Below, piece after piece: positions 49,528-62,009 of a stretch of 64,000 bases of DNA. The DNA is from Numida meleagris. Taxonomy: Eukaryota; Chordata; Aves; Galliformes; Numididae. Each line of letters opens with the position of its first letter. Within the stretch, counting starts at the first letter, position 1. The position numbers and the translations under genes are program-made. The notes beneath the pieces were generated by a model. It searched no databases. It saw only the letters and a list, made by a program, of their open reading frames with translations, and was not told the DNA's origin. The stretch lies in NCBI RefSeq assembly GCF_002078875.1, contig NC_034414.1, forward strand, positions 35,672,826-35,736,825. Reading direction: 5' to 3'.

Positions 49528-50763
49528 GATATATACAAGAGTGAAAGGTTAGACGTTTGGACAGTTTCTGTGTACCAGCAAATTCAAAGCAACACTTTGT
49601 GCATGTGCTCTTACGCAGAAAAGCTATTAGGTAATTAGATTTAGCCCATTTTCATTGAAATTCATTGGTAGAAGCTGCAATATAGACTAATTGGCCCCAA
49701 TTAGCAGACTAATACTGCACTGATGTATCTGTCTAGTTTTGATACTCGAATTAATGCTTTTGGTGGCAGCTTGGTAGCTCCTCTTAGATTTGATTTGTGC
49801 AGTGTAGACATACCCCAATGCCCCATTTAACAGTACTGTGCCAGGCCAGCCTGGACATGGAGCAAGAGTAGCTGGTTACAGCTACTCCGTGTGCACTAGA
49901 GTTCAGGTCAAACTTGATCCAGATCAGCACAAACGTAACGCTAGCAAACAGTGAGGTGTATTACAAAGCATAGTGTGTTACTTGGGAATATCTAGGATAC
50001 AGAGAAAATAGGTTGTGAGACTTCTTTTTCTTTGCTAAACAAAATCAACATTTTTGCAGCTGAGATGTGTATGCAGTTGTCTCTTCACTTTACTAAAAGT
50101 AGCCTTTGGCAAAATGGCTTAAAATCTTGAAAACGCATTAAAGACATTAAAGTAGAGGGAAGTGTATTTTCTTCTTTTATAGGTATATCTTTTGGTCAGT
50201 GGTTTAATGCAATGATTGATGAAAATGTTGTCTATGGCTGACATCTGGGATTATTAATGGATGTAGAATCAAATTTCTTTGGCATTAGAGGAAAACGGTG
50301 ATCTGTGTCTCACTAGATAAAATGTTCAAATGGGAATGGACCTTCAGTTTAATTTTAGGTACTGCATTTTAAACCTGTCAGGCTAATAAACAATGTTTAT
50401 TGCTCCTATTGCTGAAGTCTGTATAACACTTGAAAAAGTGCAACTTGGTGGTGGATAAAAACAGGAGCTTAGAATTCTGTAGCTAAAATTTGGAGCTTTG
50501 ACAGGAGGAAAATTTTAACTGAAGCCAAAAGGACATCAAGTAAAAAGCAAATAGGCAAGTTCAGAAGGTTGTGCTTCATGCTGTAATTGTTACGTTTTAC
50601 AGCACTCTGTGAGTTAAAAGTGGAGCACTGCACAAGGCTGCTATTGTGAGAAACCAACTCAAGGATTTTTAATGCTGTAAGACAAAGGGTTCCCTTAGCT
50701 AAAAATAATCTTTTCTTTCCTCCTGCTCCTAAGCTTTTCCCTCTAGGGAGCAGATTCATTATG

Positions 50764-50868
50764 CTGCGGGTACGCGCTCAGTGCATTGCAGGAGTTGCTG
50801 AGATTTATGACGTCATGGCTCCAAGCCTTCCTCTTCTGCCACAAGGTCTGCACTCGGCGCTGTTACCC
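50764..50868. promoter_or_regulatory. CpG patch with a perfect cAMP response element
   Basis: The palindrome TGACGTCA (50808-50815) lies within about 105 bp that also holds GCGGGTACGCGCTC and CTCGGCGCTG, unusual in this CpG-depleted neighbourhood. CREB/ATF proteins bind this palindrome. A minus-strand open frame with an ATG starts just to the left (50759, 96 codons, MNLLPRGKSLGAGGKKRLF...), and plus-strand transcription is equally possible. No TATA box or CpG island of usual length is present. Confidence 0.3.
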
Positions 50869-51572
50869 ATTGTGACTTGCTAAAACACCATTTTCATGTA
50901 CCAATGTGCTTTTTACCTGTGTAGAAAACAGTGTTTGCCACTCTAGATCAGTACATTCGCAAAGGCAAAGCCTGGATAAAGAAAGTGGGATTTTATTTTT
51001 AAGACAAAGCTTTGCCTTGATTTTAGGGCTTGCTAATCAAACAAAACAAAACGCACACCTCATCAAGATTTTACATGGTTCACCTGTCAGGCAGAATTGT
51101 GCCTGGAGTCCATTTTCAGCAGAGGTCAAAGATCACAAGTGCTAAGGCAGCCAGGAGAATGATTCCCCTGTGGCACTTTGCCTGTGTTTGGATGAAAGTG
51201 AAAGCCATGTGGTACATGGATGAAAAAGCAAACAGATATCTTTTATTTCCTGTGGCAGTGCCGAATTTTGAAGCTAAGCGCAGCAGGTAAAGAGAGTCTA
51301 ATATCTGAAAAGCTCTGGTACATCTAGACACTAAAACACTTTATGTCTGTCTTTTTAACCCCTTGCTACATTTCTTACACAAGCCTGTTTTTTTAAGACT
51401 CACAATTGAGTTATTTCTTTCTCTCAAGAGCCTGAGTACTTCTCTTAATTAATCCCTCACTGGGAGTGGGAGAATTATTTGTATACGTAGCACAGGGGAG
51501 GTCATGTGATACATATAATATGTTAATAGAAGAAGTATACTTCCCCAGTAGAGATGGCCAAGTTAACTTAAA

Positions 51573-51608
51573 TATAAGAGTATTACCTGATATAGGAGTA
51601 TTACCTAA
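51573..51608. repeat. 18-bp imperfect tandem duplication
   Basis: TATAAGAGTATTACCTGA followed directly by TATAGGAGTATTACCTAA, with two differences. Confidence 0.85.
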
Positions 51609-54230
51609 GGATGTGACTAAAAACCAAGGTTATAATTAATTTACTAAGGTTTTTTTTTGACTGTGCCAGAAATAATATCTTTTTTCATATGCTTGGTTAT
51701 ACAATTATACTTTCCTGACAGAATATTTCCTTTCAATAGAATGTGTGCCTCTTACTTTCCTCCCCTTTGGCTGCTAAATAGTGTTGATCCTATTGTACTT
51801 CCACATTTGGAGGGTCATTTAATGTAAATGACTCTGTCTCTTGTATATGCAGCTTGTTTATATGCATTTTACAGAAGCTTGATGAACATGTAATTTTTAT
51901 AAGATAATAAATAATAATACTGCAAAAACCACCTAGAAAAAAAAATTATCAAGGGATTTTATGTCTCAGGGAATCAGTAATGGAATACAGTTTTTCACCT
52001 CTGGGGCACTGATTCAAATATAACCTAGGTCATTAGTGAGCAAAAATCATTACCAGCAGCTATTCGGTGACCTACAGAATGTGAAATGAGTTTGTGGTCT
52101 CAATACAATTTCTACTACATGTGTACACAGACAGCAAAAAAAAAAAAAACGGAGTCAAAATTGGCCTCCTTGTTGGTACTCGCAACTGGAGAAGGTAAAA
52201 TCTAAACAGATGCGTGGAGTGATTAAATGGCTCTCACATTTGTGAGTATGAAAAGCATTTGACTGATATAAGGAAGGAAAGAAATCCCACTGACAGCATG
52301 TTTAAGAATACGTGCAGCTGACAGTTATTGATTGAAAATCCTCTCTCCTCTAATAAGGATAGATTCCCTTTCAAGTGACTGCTGCTGTGGACATCTGAAG
52401 GTCTTGAATTAGGCTTGTAGTGATTTCATTGTAGCTAATGTATTATGCCGCCAACGAAGCAAAGAATCGTGGGCTGAAATAACAAAGCATTAGGATTGCC
52501 AAGAGATGAATTTCAGTTTCTTAAAGTTTAGGTGGGGATTGTGCTGCAGCACAAACAATGTGGGTGGAAAAATGTTGTGGGTGGTGGGAGGGATTTTGTG
52601 GCAGCTCTTTCCACATGATTGAATTAGTTATTGCCTTATCTTCTAAGCCAGTTATGTCTTTTTTGACTCAGCTGATGGATGTAGAAAGAAGATAGATATT
52701 TTCTTGGCCTTTTTGCTAAGAACAAATGTATCCTCAGCTTCCTATCTGTTACATCTTCCGTGACAGCCCTTGGAGTGACATAAATTTGATGAGCTCTGTA
52801 AGGCATTTCCATCTTAAACTACAGTGCAATTAGAGCTTAACTGACTAAGGATTTGACACTGAGCAAATTTTCTTCCTGTCTGTGTGATTTTATAGAATTT
52901 GCTAAATTCCTACTTGCATTAATTTCTTTCTTTTCCTTCCAGTATTCCCAGAAAATATGCAGTGTTCTAAATGCATTCCTATTTTTAATTGATCGGTTTT
53001 GTCACATTTTATGATGGAGTTGGACTTTTTTTTTTTTTAAAGAGTTGTAAACTTAATTGCACTTCAGATAATCTTTAGGAGAATAAGAAAGATGTAGCCA
53101 TGCTGTCCCCCTCACGCTTAGTTAAACAGGTTAATTTTGGGGTAAATTGTCTGTGAAGAAGCCACAGAAAAAAACCATCTGTGAAGGTGGCTCTTGACTG
53201 CATTGGTTTTAGGACTGTATGCTATTTATCTGGGTATGACACTAAATAATAGCTGTTAGGTAAGAGATATGGAGTGTGTAGAGCTATCTTCCCTTCTGCA
53301 GAGTGGATAAGGTAGTTCGGGCTACATGTACATGATCAGTAATGGCTGTGTCAGATCTGAGGTGTTTTAACTTGGCAGTGAAGTGCCTTCCTTTTGTGTA
53401 GTGCTTGAGTGACTTATCTTCATTTTACCAAAGCCCATTTAGTTTTAGTTTTCTCTGTACCACCTTGATCCCCTTCAACTATTACAGGTAGCTTTGCAGA
53501 GAAGCTTATCCCGTGTATAGTTAAAACCTCCTTGTTGGAAGCTGGGAACTATTTGCAGGGTTTCCTTCAGCTCATTCCTCTGGGGCAGGAAAAAAACTAT
53601 TCTCAGTGAGGAACTTGGGTATTTAGCACTGAAACCATGGAGCTCTAGAAGACTATGCAAGATCTCAGCAAAGGACTTCAGCATATGTACTGCTTCCTTC
53701 CCTTCATTTCTACATGCCCTATATTCCAGCAGCATGAAAGTGTAAAAGCTGTTAGCTGGAATGTGTTGGCTTACCATGTGTTTGCAACACAGTCAAGGGG
53801 AATCAATACTGAACCTGCTTGGCTAGACTTCTGAGTAGACCCAACATGATCTGGAGGTGGCATCTTCATGGATAGAGGACATTGGCTCTACCTTGATGTG
53901 CTTTCCTGTTAGCTCATACGCCAAGTTTTTTGAGGATCAGGGCAAAAGCAGAGAGAGTATCAGAAACTCCCCCATTAAAATGACTGTGTACGGCCTACTA
54001 TGCTTTTATTTCCTCTCCTGTGGCATAGTGAATACCTTAGTGTGAGCATAGACAGCCATTTTATTAATGTATGCCTTATTAGCTATCTTCCATTGTGAAA
54101 AAAACAAGGCCTCAGCTTGTGGTCCTATCCTAAAGAGAAGACAATTTAAGAAAGAAACAAATGAAATGGATTTGGTACACTGCCACCCCTGATTCCCAGG
54201 TGGGAGCGCTGGCATAGAGACACAACTCAC

Positions 54231-54454
54231 CTCAGGCCCTATAAAGAACCCATGAAACATCAGGATGACAATCTCTGTTTCCTGAATTTCAGCTGTCACC
54301 TTTGTTTTCCTGCTTAGGTCATGAATAAGATTCATCTTTTTCATATGTGGAACAGAAGCACTTAAAATATGATGTTCTTCTGTGAGGATAATCCTGTTAA
54401 ATGCCCTGGCTTTTCTCAGATGTAGGGCAATATCTCTATAGATGTATAGTCCCA
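54231..54454 (-). other. Exon-like segment of unknown gene, minus strand
   Basis: On the minus strand, a CTTCTGTTTATACCAG acceptor-like sequence precedes 224 nt that are open in one frame and end at a perfect donor, CCTGAG|GTGAGT. The frame reads GLYIYRDIALHLRKARAFNR..., then KMNLIHDLSRKTKVTAEIQE, and ends FHGFFIGPE, with a charged, protein-like composition. It enters at phase 2 and leaves on a codon boundary. The frame stays open to 54006 (149 codons from a GTG at 54455). I recognise no family, and a chance open frame is possible. Confidence 0.2.
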
Positions 54455-55660
54455 CTGGTATAAACAGAAGCTATTCTTAAACTCCACTAAATTACTTTGG
54501 AGACGCTATCTGCTTTAAACTGAAAATCCAAAATCCAGTAAAGGATACTTTTAAAAGTTTGAACCCTGAACCTGTTACTGTATTTCAGTGAATTTATTTT
54601 CCAGCATAGGTTTGGCTTCCTGGTAGTACAAGTGGGGGAAAGGCAGAGAAGTCGCACTTCTCAGATCAGGTTGCTGATACTGCATGGACAGGACAGTCAT
54701 GAAACTGGGATGCCTCTGCAAACCTGATGGGCTTGCACAAAAAAAAGACCAACTTCTTGCGAACCTACTTATCCAGCCTTTAGGGCCAGAGCAGGAGGCA
54801 GGGATAGCAGCTGCTATGGTGGGCATTAAAGCTGTCACACAGCACAGCCCGGCTTCTTATAGCTGTTCTGTCCATGTCTGCGGGCAGCAGTCTCAGTCAG
54901 AAGATATACTTTCTTCCTGACAAGCAAAAGTGATTTAGAAATCACATTTTTTACACTTCACAAAAATTTTAATCGCTTTAAGCTGATTTTTAAATGCCTT
55001 CTTAATTTGATTTTCTGGCTTCAGCAGACTTTGGAATCCTTTTTCAATAAAAACATGATCATTTTCACGAGTTGAAGAGGGTGTTTGTCATTGAGACAAG
55101 GTCCTGTCAGGTCTTCTCAGCACATGACTCTGTTTACTGCCATTGCTATGCTGTGTACTTGACATCACAGCTTTAACATTTCTGTCTGTTTTAACTGGCT
55201 TTTGCCCTGACTTCTAGTCATCTTTTGATTTTTACTTTATTCTGAAATAGCTACAACACTTGGTTCCACTAAAACATATTTCCTAAGTCGTCTTTTTTTT
55301 TAAGCCTCTTAAAAGGCCAGTTACTCATGCAGTGTACTAACGCTGGAGGCCTTTCTGTGGGGTGTGAGGATTACTCCTACTGCTAATTCTCAAAGGGGAA
55401 ATTGCTGTTTATTGATTGGAGGTGCAGATGAACTTGGGAGGATCAGTATAAAAGCAGAGAAGGATTCTTATGAATGTGCGTAATGTCTCTTTTGTCTGCT
55501 GGAATAAAAACGGGGTCAGATCGACACTAAAAGAGAAGATCTGGGGAAAGTTATCAAAAATATGGTCTTGGGCAAGACTGGCTGTCTTATGAATCTGCTG
55601 TGGTCAGTCATAGCCAGGTTAGTCAGATGTGAGAGAGGAACAGAATTATAACCTCTAGTT

Positions 55661-55692
55661 TAGAGAAGTGATTCACTAGAGAAGTGATTCAC
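55661..55692. repeat. 16-bp perfect tandem duplication
   Basis: TAGAGAAGTGATTCAC is present twice with no mismatch and no spacer. Confidence 0.95.
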
Positions 55693-55699
55693 AACCTGT

Positions 55700-55975
55700 T
55701 TGTGAGGAGAGATCCTGTGGTGAGCAAGGCAGCCCAGCGTGCCTGACCTCGAGGTGAGCTCTTGGGTTGCTGCAGGCTGCACAGGGCCTGTTACCTTGAT
55801 CCTGAGCCTTGTGCTTCATCCTGAACTCAGGATAAACTGCTCTTGAGAGCTGATGGCCAAGGCCTTGCTATTCTCTGACAGACCCAAATCTTTCCCACTG
55901 CATGCTCAGAGGCTCAGCCTCTGTGGTCTGGGAGCCTGCCCCATACGTGCCTTGTGCCCTCATTACCCGTGCTGA
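55700..55975. other. GC-richer block, unassigned
   Basis: About 275 bp clearly richer in G and C than the surroundings (GGCAGCCCAGCGTGCCTGAC, GGGAGCCTGCCCCATACGTG), with few CpGs. No open frame of note and no repeat recognised. It may be an exon of a non-coding RNA or an unidentified old repeat. Confidence 0.3.
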
Positions 55976-56411
55976 AACATTTTTTTAAAGTCACTTAATA
56001 TGAAGTTTCATTTTCTGCAATTTTATTATCTGAAAACTCATCCAGTGTGAGGTTATTGCCCTCTGGGCTGGTTTCATTTATATTAAAATGTGATCCTCTT
56101 TCTTATCCAAATTGCTTTCATAACCATTTCCATGCAGATAGCAAAGGTATTACTGGACAGCATTTGAGCAAAGCCTTAATTTGCATAATAATGTTTGAGT
56201 AGGTCATGATGACTAAGAAGTTTAATCTCCTGTTTGTGATCTTTTTCTTTAAACTTTTATTATATTGTATGGATATATTGCACCGTTCCAATTAACATGG
56301 AACTAATTGTCTCAGAATTTATTTCACTTGGGTGGTAGGACTTTTAAAGTGGTAATTCTGTGGCAAGACAAAAGTTGGTTAGACCCATTATTGGTCAACT
56401 GTGTGGTCTTT

Positions 56412-56425
56412 CTGCCACCTTGTGG
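56412..56425 (-). promoter_or_regulatory. CTCF-like core motif
   Basis: CTGCCACCTTGTGG reads CCACAAGGTGGCAG on the minus strand, matching the CTCF core pattern CCACNAGGTGGCAG. One motif in isolation is weak evidence of occupancy. Confidence 0.35.
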
Positions 56426-58130
56426 AGAAGAATCATTAAAGTGTTGAGATGAAACTGGAAAGAAACGGTTGTTAAAATTCGTGTCTTTCGTAAATGCATC
56501 TAGGAACAGCCCGTAGCAGAGGGAAACTGTTGTTATTTCCAAAAGTATTTTATGTTTGTTTTTTAAAAAGTGAAGAGATCACCCCAGATCACTAACACCT
56601 AAAGCACTTGCAACTGTACTAAACTACTACCACTTTTATTCCTTCATCTCTTTTTTTTTTTTTTTCATATTCTACCCTTCTGTTCACCACACCAATCCTC
56701 TTGTCCTCCCTGCCTCCATGACCCACCCACTTTGAGCAATATGGTTTGATACCATTGTCCTCACTTGGATCTCTAAGTTCGTAGCCTATTTTGAAAGGGT
56801 TACCTTGCCCATTCATTAATATGACATGTGATTAGCCTAAGAGATGCACCAGTCTCTCTTCAGTGACCAGGACAAACATTAGTGAGCACTAGACTGTATT
56901 CATTTCTTTCTTCTCTTCCTGGCGGAGCCCCCAGTATCCAGGCTTGCATGCAGACAGTGAAATCATACATTCACCAAATGAAGAGACTCTGCCAAGGGTA
57001 GTCAGGTTATGCAAAGGTGAAGTTCATCCAGAAGCCTGATTTTTTTCACCCAGACATGCGAGCTGCTAAGTTACTCTTTTTAGTTCTTTATCGCTCATAT
57101 ACAAACCTCTAAGTTTTTTGCTATACCCTATACATATTCAGACTGTTCAGCTCAGTGCATTGCAGATCTTAAGTAAACCAGGAGGCAAAATCCTATTTAA
57201 GGATTCCTGGCACTTGAGAGTCAGCCAAGGAGTGTCCTGCATTTCCCTTCTTCTCTTACTGCTTTGCTATGCACAGCACAGAGAATCCAGCTTCTCTTCT
57301 TCCATTATGTGTTAGTGCTTCTCCATCTTGTCCACACCTGCTTCCATTTTGTATGATTGTTGGTTATGTGAATGCTTTTAATAAGGTTTGGAAGGAAAAT
57401 CTGCCCTGTTTTAGAGTGTTTTATTATGATGGATTACTCAAATTGAAGGTTTTACACAAAACTGAATATTTTTTGTTTGCACTACCATTAGAATGACACG
57501 TGCTAACTAAATTTAGATTATTTTTGTTCTAGGTATGTATTAAGAGATGTCACCCAGACATATGCTGATCAAAAATACAGAGTGGGAAAATAGAGATACA
57601 TAAGGCAAAAAGTGTCATTAACCCACTGCATACCTGATGAACCAAGTTGTAGGGAGCGAAAGACTGATTCTGCAGATACATATGTTTGTCAATAATTTAA
57701 CCTACATAAAACATATGTCAAAAGAAGGGGCTATTGGCATGAGAAAGGCTCCTTATCTGCACGAGAATATACAAGACTGCTTCTGAAGCATGAGATCATG
57801 CAGACAGTGTGTTAAAGCCCCCAAATAAAATTAGATTTTATTTATTTCAGCCAAATCCTACAACACATTTATACTCTCCAGTGTGAATGCATCTATGGAT
57901 TAAAAGGTGAAACATTTCTTTTTAATAGAATTTACATGATGGCATATCTATATTATTATTATCCATTATTAGAGTTTCTGAATTATTTCAAATTTAGACA
58001 TACAGTTCATATTTTTAAATTGTGGCATTACACATCTCACAGAGGAAAACAGAAATTATTCCTTTGTTATCTTGATTTTCACTGCCACTATAGTGTTGCA
58101 GGAAGAACACACATTAGTTTATTTGTTGGC

Positions 58131-58155
58131 TTTTTTTTTTTTTTTTTTTTTTTTT
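58131..58155. repeat. T25 homopolymer
   Basis: Twenty-five uninterrupted T residues. No retroposon body was recognised next to it on the minus strand, so it is not clearly a poly-A tail. Confidence 0.9.
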
Positions 58156-59964
58156 GCATGATAAGGACAAAAGATACAGTGTAGACGTTGCTGGTAATGG
58201 TAGGAGTATCTGTATCTCATCTTTGGCTTGCCATGTGATTTCAGTCCCCATGAAGATGCTTTTCCCAGTTCCACTGTGCAATGCCCTGACTTCCCTCAGA
58301 TCTGGGTGACAGAAATCTACTGCAACTTTCTCCAAGAACTGTAGCAAGTGACCAAAACTTTGCGGAATGTTTATGGGGAAAGCATTTTTCAGTTCGGCAG
58401 TTTTTCTTTCAGTTCACTTGGCTTTCTTCTTACATTTCACTGCTGGTTGTAGCAAAGAACACAGTCACAAGCTTTTGCCTGTGTTTCAGCATGTAGTTCA
58501 GTACAAGTTGTGAACATAATTATATTGGGGAATAAAAATAAAATTGGTTAGCAGGCAGTATCTTATGATATTTTCAACTCAATATAGGCCAAAGCAGTGA
58601 AGGAGAAGAAAACACAAATTAGACTTCTATGTGTCACCAAGTTCTCGTCTTTGGAAAACAGAGGAAGCAGAATTTCTGTGTTGAAAGTTTTGGGGCTGAA
58701 TCTTTCAGTCATGTTAGTTATTTTGGCAGTCAGTCAGGAGAAATCTATGAGACTTTTCGGCTGAAAATGAATATCACAACATGAAATTGCTTTAATTGCT
58801 GTGACTGTTAATTATCATCTTTATCTATTCCACTGCACTGTTGAGGATTAGGGCTGCGGTAAGTACCTGGATGCTATTTCGTTCTGTAAACTGAGCTCTG
58901 GAAAGTTAATTGCAAAGAGCTCTGGGAGAGCTGTACAAGGGAAACATACACAGAAGATCTTATAACTGAGAAGAAGGCAATTCCCGCTCCCTGGAGGGCC
59001 TGGCTCTGTGTTACGGCTCTCTACCCTGTAACAATTTGTATCATCTCTGAAATCTTTCCTTCCCTTGAGGTATAAATACAAAAGCTGAGACTCGGAGAAG
59101 TTCTGCACAGATGATAACATCAGGAGAGATATCTGTGCTTAAGAAAGAAAAAAATCTGATTTTCACTCCTAGAAAATATATTCAAAATTCTGCTGCTTTA
59201 GGCTTTTTTACAAAAAAACGAAGGCTGTTATAGAGGTAGCTGATCTCTTCTTCAGTGCTGGTGTCACCAAGAGAAAAATAGTGTCTTGTCTGTCTAGAAA
59301 AACACAGAATATCACTGAAGAGGAAGAGTTCTAGACAACTGATGCATCAATAAAGCTGAGCCTTAATTCTGTGCAGGACTGGGCCTAATTCTTGAGAAAT
59401 AGCAAATTCATAGCAAGGAAATTATTCTCTATTTTATCTATTTACTCCTCCTTCCTGTTATGTTATCAAAGAAGAAAAGTTTACACTGAAATGTGTCCAC
59501 CTCCCCAAGAGCCAAAACCCTGAGCAGAATATTGTGATGAGAGGAGATAAAGTCATGGAAAGTGCTGCTGTGCAGTATCACAGAGGCTGCATTTGCTGTT
59601 TCTCCATTGTGTTAGCGTAGACAGCTAGTGGTCTACAGCCCGTATTTTGTATGCATGAAAAATATTTCCAGTGTAACTGGTAGCGGAATGATCTCTCCAC
59701 ACATATTCACATATACAATTCAAGCAATTTTATCTAAGAATCTGCTGTACTCTCCTGGCTCAGACTAGAAATGCTGGATGCTAAAAAGTTTTTATATTGT
59801 TATCTCTTTATTTAAGGAATTTGCCTTAGAGCATATGGCCTTTTTACATGGAGAATAAATTCTATATTACATTTAAACAACTACCAAAAAAAAAAAGGAA
59901 AAGAAAAAGCCCTTCTTCAAAATTCACACTTGAGCCAATTAAGGTAATTTACTGCTCTCATGTG

Positions 59965-60009
59965 ACATATGGTACATAAATTCTGAGAATTTTAACATAT
60001 ACCATATGT
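59965..60009. repeat. Nested inverted repeat
   Basis: Outer arms ACATATGGTA (59965-59974) and TACCATATGT (60000-60009) are perfect complements. Inside the 25-nt loop, AAATTCT (59978-59984) pairs with AGAATTT (59986-59992) in sequence, although the one-base spacer means only the outer pairs could form. Confidence 0.85.
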
Positions 60010-61834
60010 AGTGCAATCCTGTAATGAGGTATAAAGTGTTTTAGTCTTTCATATTACCTTCACTTTTTTCTTCAGAGGGCTAGAGATCCTTCCTTGGGAG
60101 AACATAGTGGGCTTTGGGTTTTGTTGTTTTCCCTGTGTACTTTGTATGAAGAGGTGCGACTGAGCTTGAAGGGCAGTAGCTGATCTAAAGAAAGTAGTAG
60201 CTACTGAATAAAGTCTCTTGATAAGTGTGTAAACATAAAACCTGTTTCGTAGTACAACTCATAACTGCTATTTTGAAGAGAGATGCAAAGTAGTACTTGA
60301 ACTTTAATGTGAGAATTTTGGCAGAATCTCTGCTAGGTCTGCTCTGCTGTTTTGCAAAATAAAAGGTCGAGTATAAAGAATTTTTTATGACATTTTGGAT
60401 TCTAAATGGCCAGGTCAATCTGCAGGAGCTTAATTTTTTATTGCATACCAATTTCATCCCAATGATTGTCATGTTCTGTTGCAGAGTGGTAAGCCGTTAG
60501 TGAGTCATCCAATCTGCATAAGCTGAAATCCAGACTCAAGTGATTCAACAGACTCATTCAATGTGGAAATAAGGTGAAAAGTTTGTCTTTTAAGTATGAT
60601 TGTAGCTATTTCAGTGTACTGTCCTTAGTATGCTTTAGCAAGTCTCACATCCTGTGGTGACTGCATACCTCCTTAAAGCTTCTATGAAAAAGTTTAAACA
60701 GGATGTGTTGATGTGCAGTCTGTTGCCAACCATTTCTATCTTGTCCACTGTTAAGAGCATCTAGGCTGTTGTAAATGAGGCTAAGAAATATGTTTTGCAG
60801 ACAGCAGGATTTTCCCTATATTCCCCTGCAATATCTATGTAGAGGGAATGCCCATATGTTTCCCTGTCTTTGAGCCAAACGGTGTTGTGGGATGATGTTC
60901 ATAGTCTCATTATCTCAGAGGTTCCACACAATGATATCATTCACAAAATGACAGAGTGTCTTTTGAAAGCTCTGGAAATAGGCTGACACATCCTATTGAA
61001 ACTGTCAGAACGTAGCTGCTCTCTCTCAGAAGCAGGAAATGCTCACGGGGCTGGAGGCAGTGTGATTCAGGCTGATGCTTCTGGTGTCCCAGGCTTGGCA
61101 AGCTGTGTCTGGGAAGACCTGGTTGTCAGATTCGTTTTCGAATCTAGAATAGGGAAGGGGAGGAAAATAAAAGGAGTAAAAAAAAAAAAAATAAATTGAA
61201 CTAATATTGAATTTAGTCACAAACTCTTCCCCATTGCATTCTAATCCTGCCTAAGATTTAAGCTGATGAATTAGGCCTCCTTCTAAATTCTCAGTCTGTG
61301 AAGACTTTGCATCCCAGTTTGGAGTACCATTGCTTAGAAACTGTAGCAAAATCAGACCTGAGCTTGTTGGGGCATTTTAGCAAAAGTCCTGATGAGCCAG
61401 TAGAGCATGGAGACTTCCAGAACTGAAATGTTTCCCATGTTATCTGCTATTTGTAACCATACCTGGCAGAGGCTGGTCATTTTCCAGCATAACAGGTAAT
61501 GTAATAAAGAAGAGTGGTTTTTTCCGCTTTTACAGGGACAGCATTACAAATGGGGCAGAGTGGAAATTTTACTTCTTCCTCCCTTTATTAGCTACCATGT
61601 TGCCACTCATTATCTCATTATGGCACTGATAATTCATTCACTTCTGCCTGTTGTAAGTTTCCACTATTGTTTCTTAGTTCTGCTGAAGTCAGACAGAGAC
61701 TGTGACACTACCATTAGTATATGCAGCATATATAGTGTGCGTTTTTATGGTATTCTATCATTTTCTTACTTTCTGTTTCCACCTAGACAAAAAGCTCAAA
61801 CATCTCAACTTCATCACAAGGAGGGTAGAGTAGC

Positions 61835-62009
61835 ACTCAAACAGGTTACGCAGAGAGTCTGTGGAAGCTCTATCCTTGGAGGCTTTCATGACTTGGCTGG
61901 ACAAATCTGCTGCTGCCCTGATCTAGCACTGGCAATAGTCCAACATTATTCAAACCACAGGTTGAAACAAAGATCTCCAAAGATTTCTTCCTACCAAAAT
62001 TTCTGATTC
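61835..62009 (+). mobile_element. CR1 LINE 3'-end fragment, diverged
   Basis: ACAGGTTACGCAGAGAGTCT, GTGGAAGCTCTATCCTTGGA, GGCTTTCATGACTTGGCTGG and a degenerate tail (GGTTGAAACAAAGATCTCCA, then TTTCTGATTC) follow the CR1 3' UTR order. The end of the 148-codon open frame at 61560-62006 lies in it, so that frame is not a gene. Confidence 0.8.

Larger units (their letters stand above)
49528..54230. other. Unannotated intergenic DNA
   Basis: No recognised gene or transposon. It contains the CpG/CRE patch at 50.76-50.88 kb, an 18-bp imperfect tandem duplication at 51573-51608 and an A-rich run at 52135-52149. Repeat-free, higher-complexity DNA at 52.42-52.64 kb looks like a possible conserved element. 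Confidence 0.55.
54455..61834. other. Unannotated intergenic DNA
   Basis: Contains the 16-bp duplication, the GC-richer block, the CTCF-like core, T-runs (56650-56664 and 58131-58155) and a nested inverted repeat at 59965-60009. No gene or transposon recognised. Overlapping short frames on both strands look like chance. Confidence 0.55.

Noticed and set aside
58114..58155. T25 run considered as the poly-A tail of a minus-strand processed pseudogene
   Set aside because: No coding similarity on the minus strand next to it and no target-site duplication seen.
61560..62006. 148-codon open frame
   Set aside because: It starts with GTG, and its last third is a CR1 3' end. The first part is hydrophobic, T-rich sequence with no family match.
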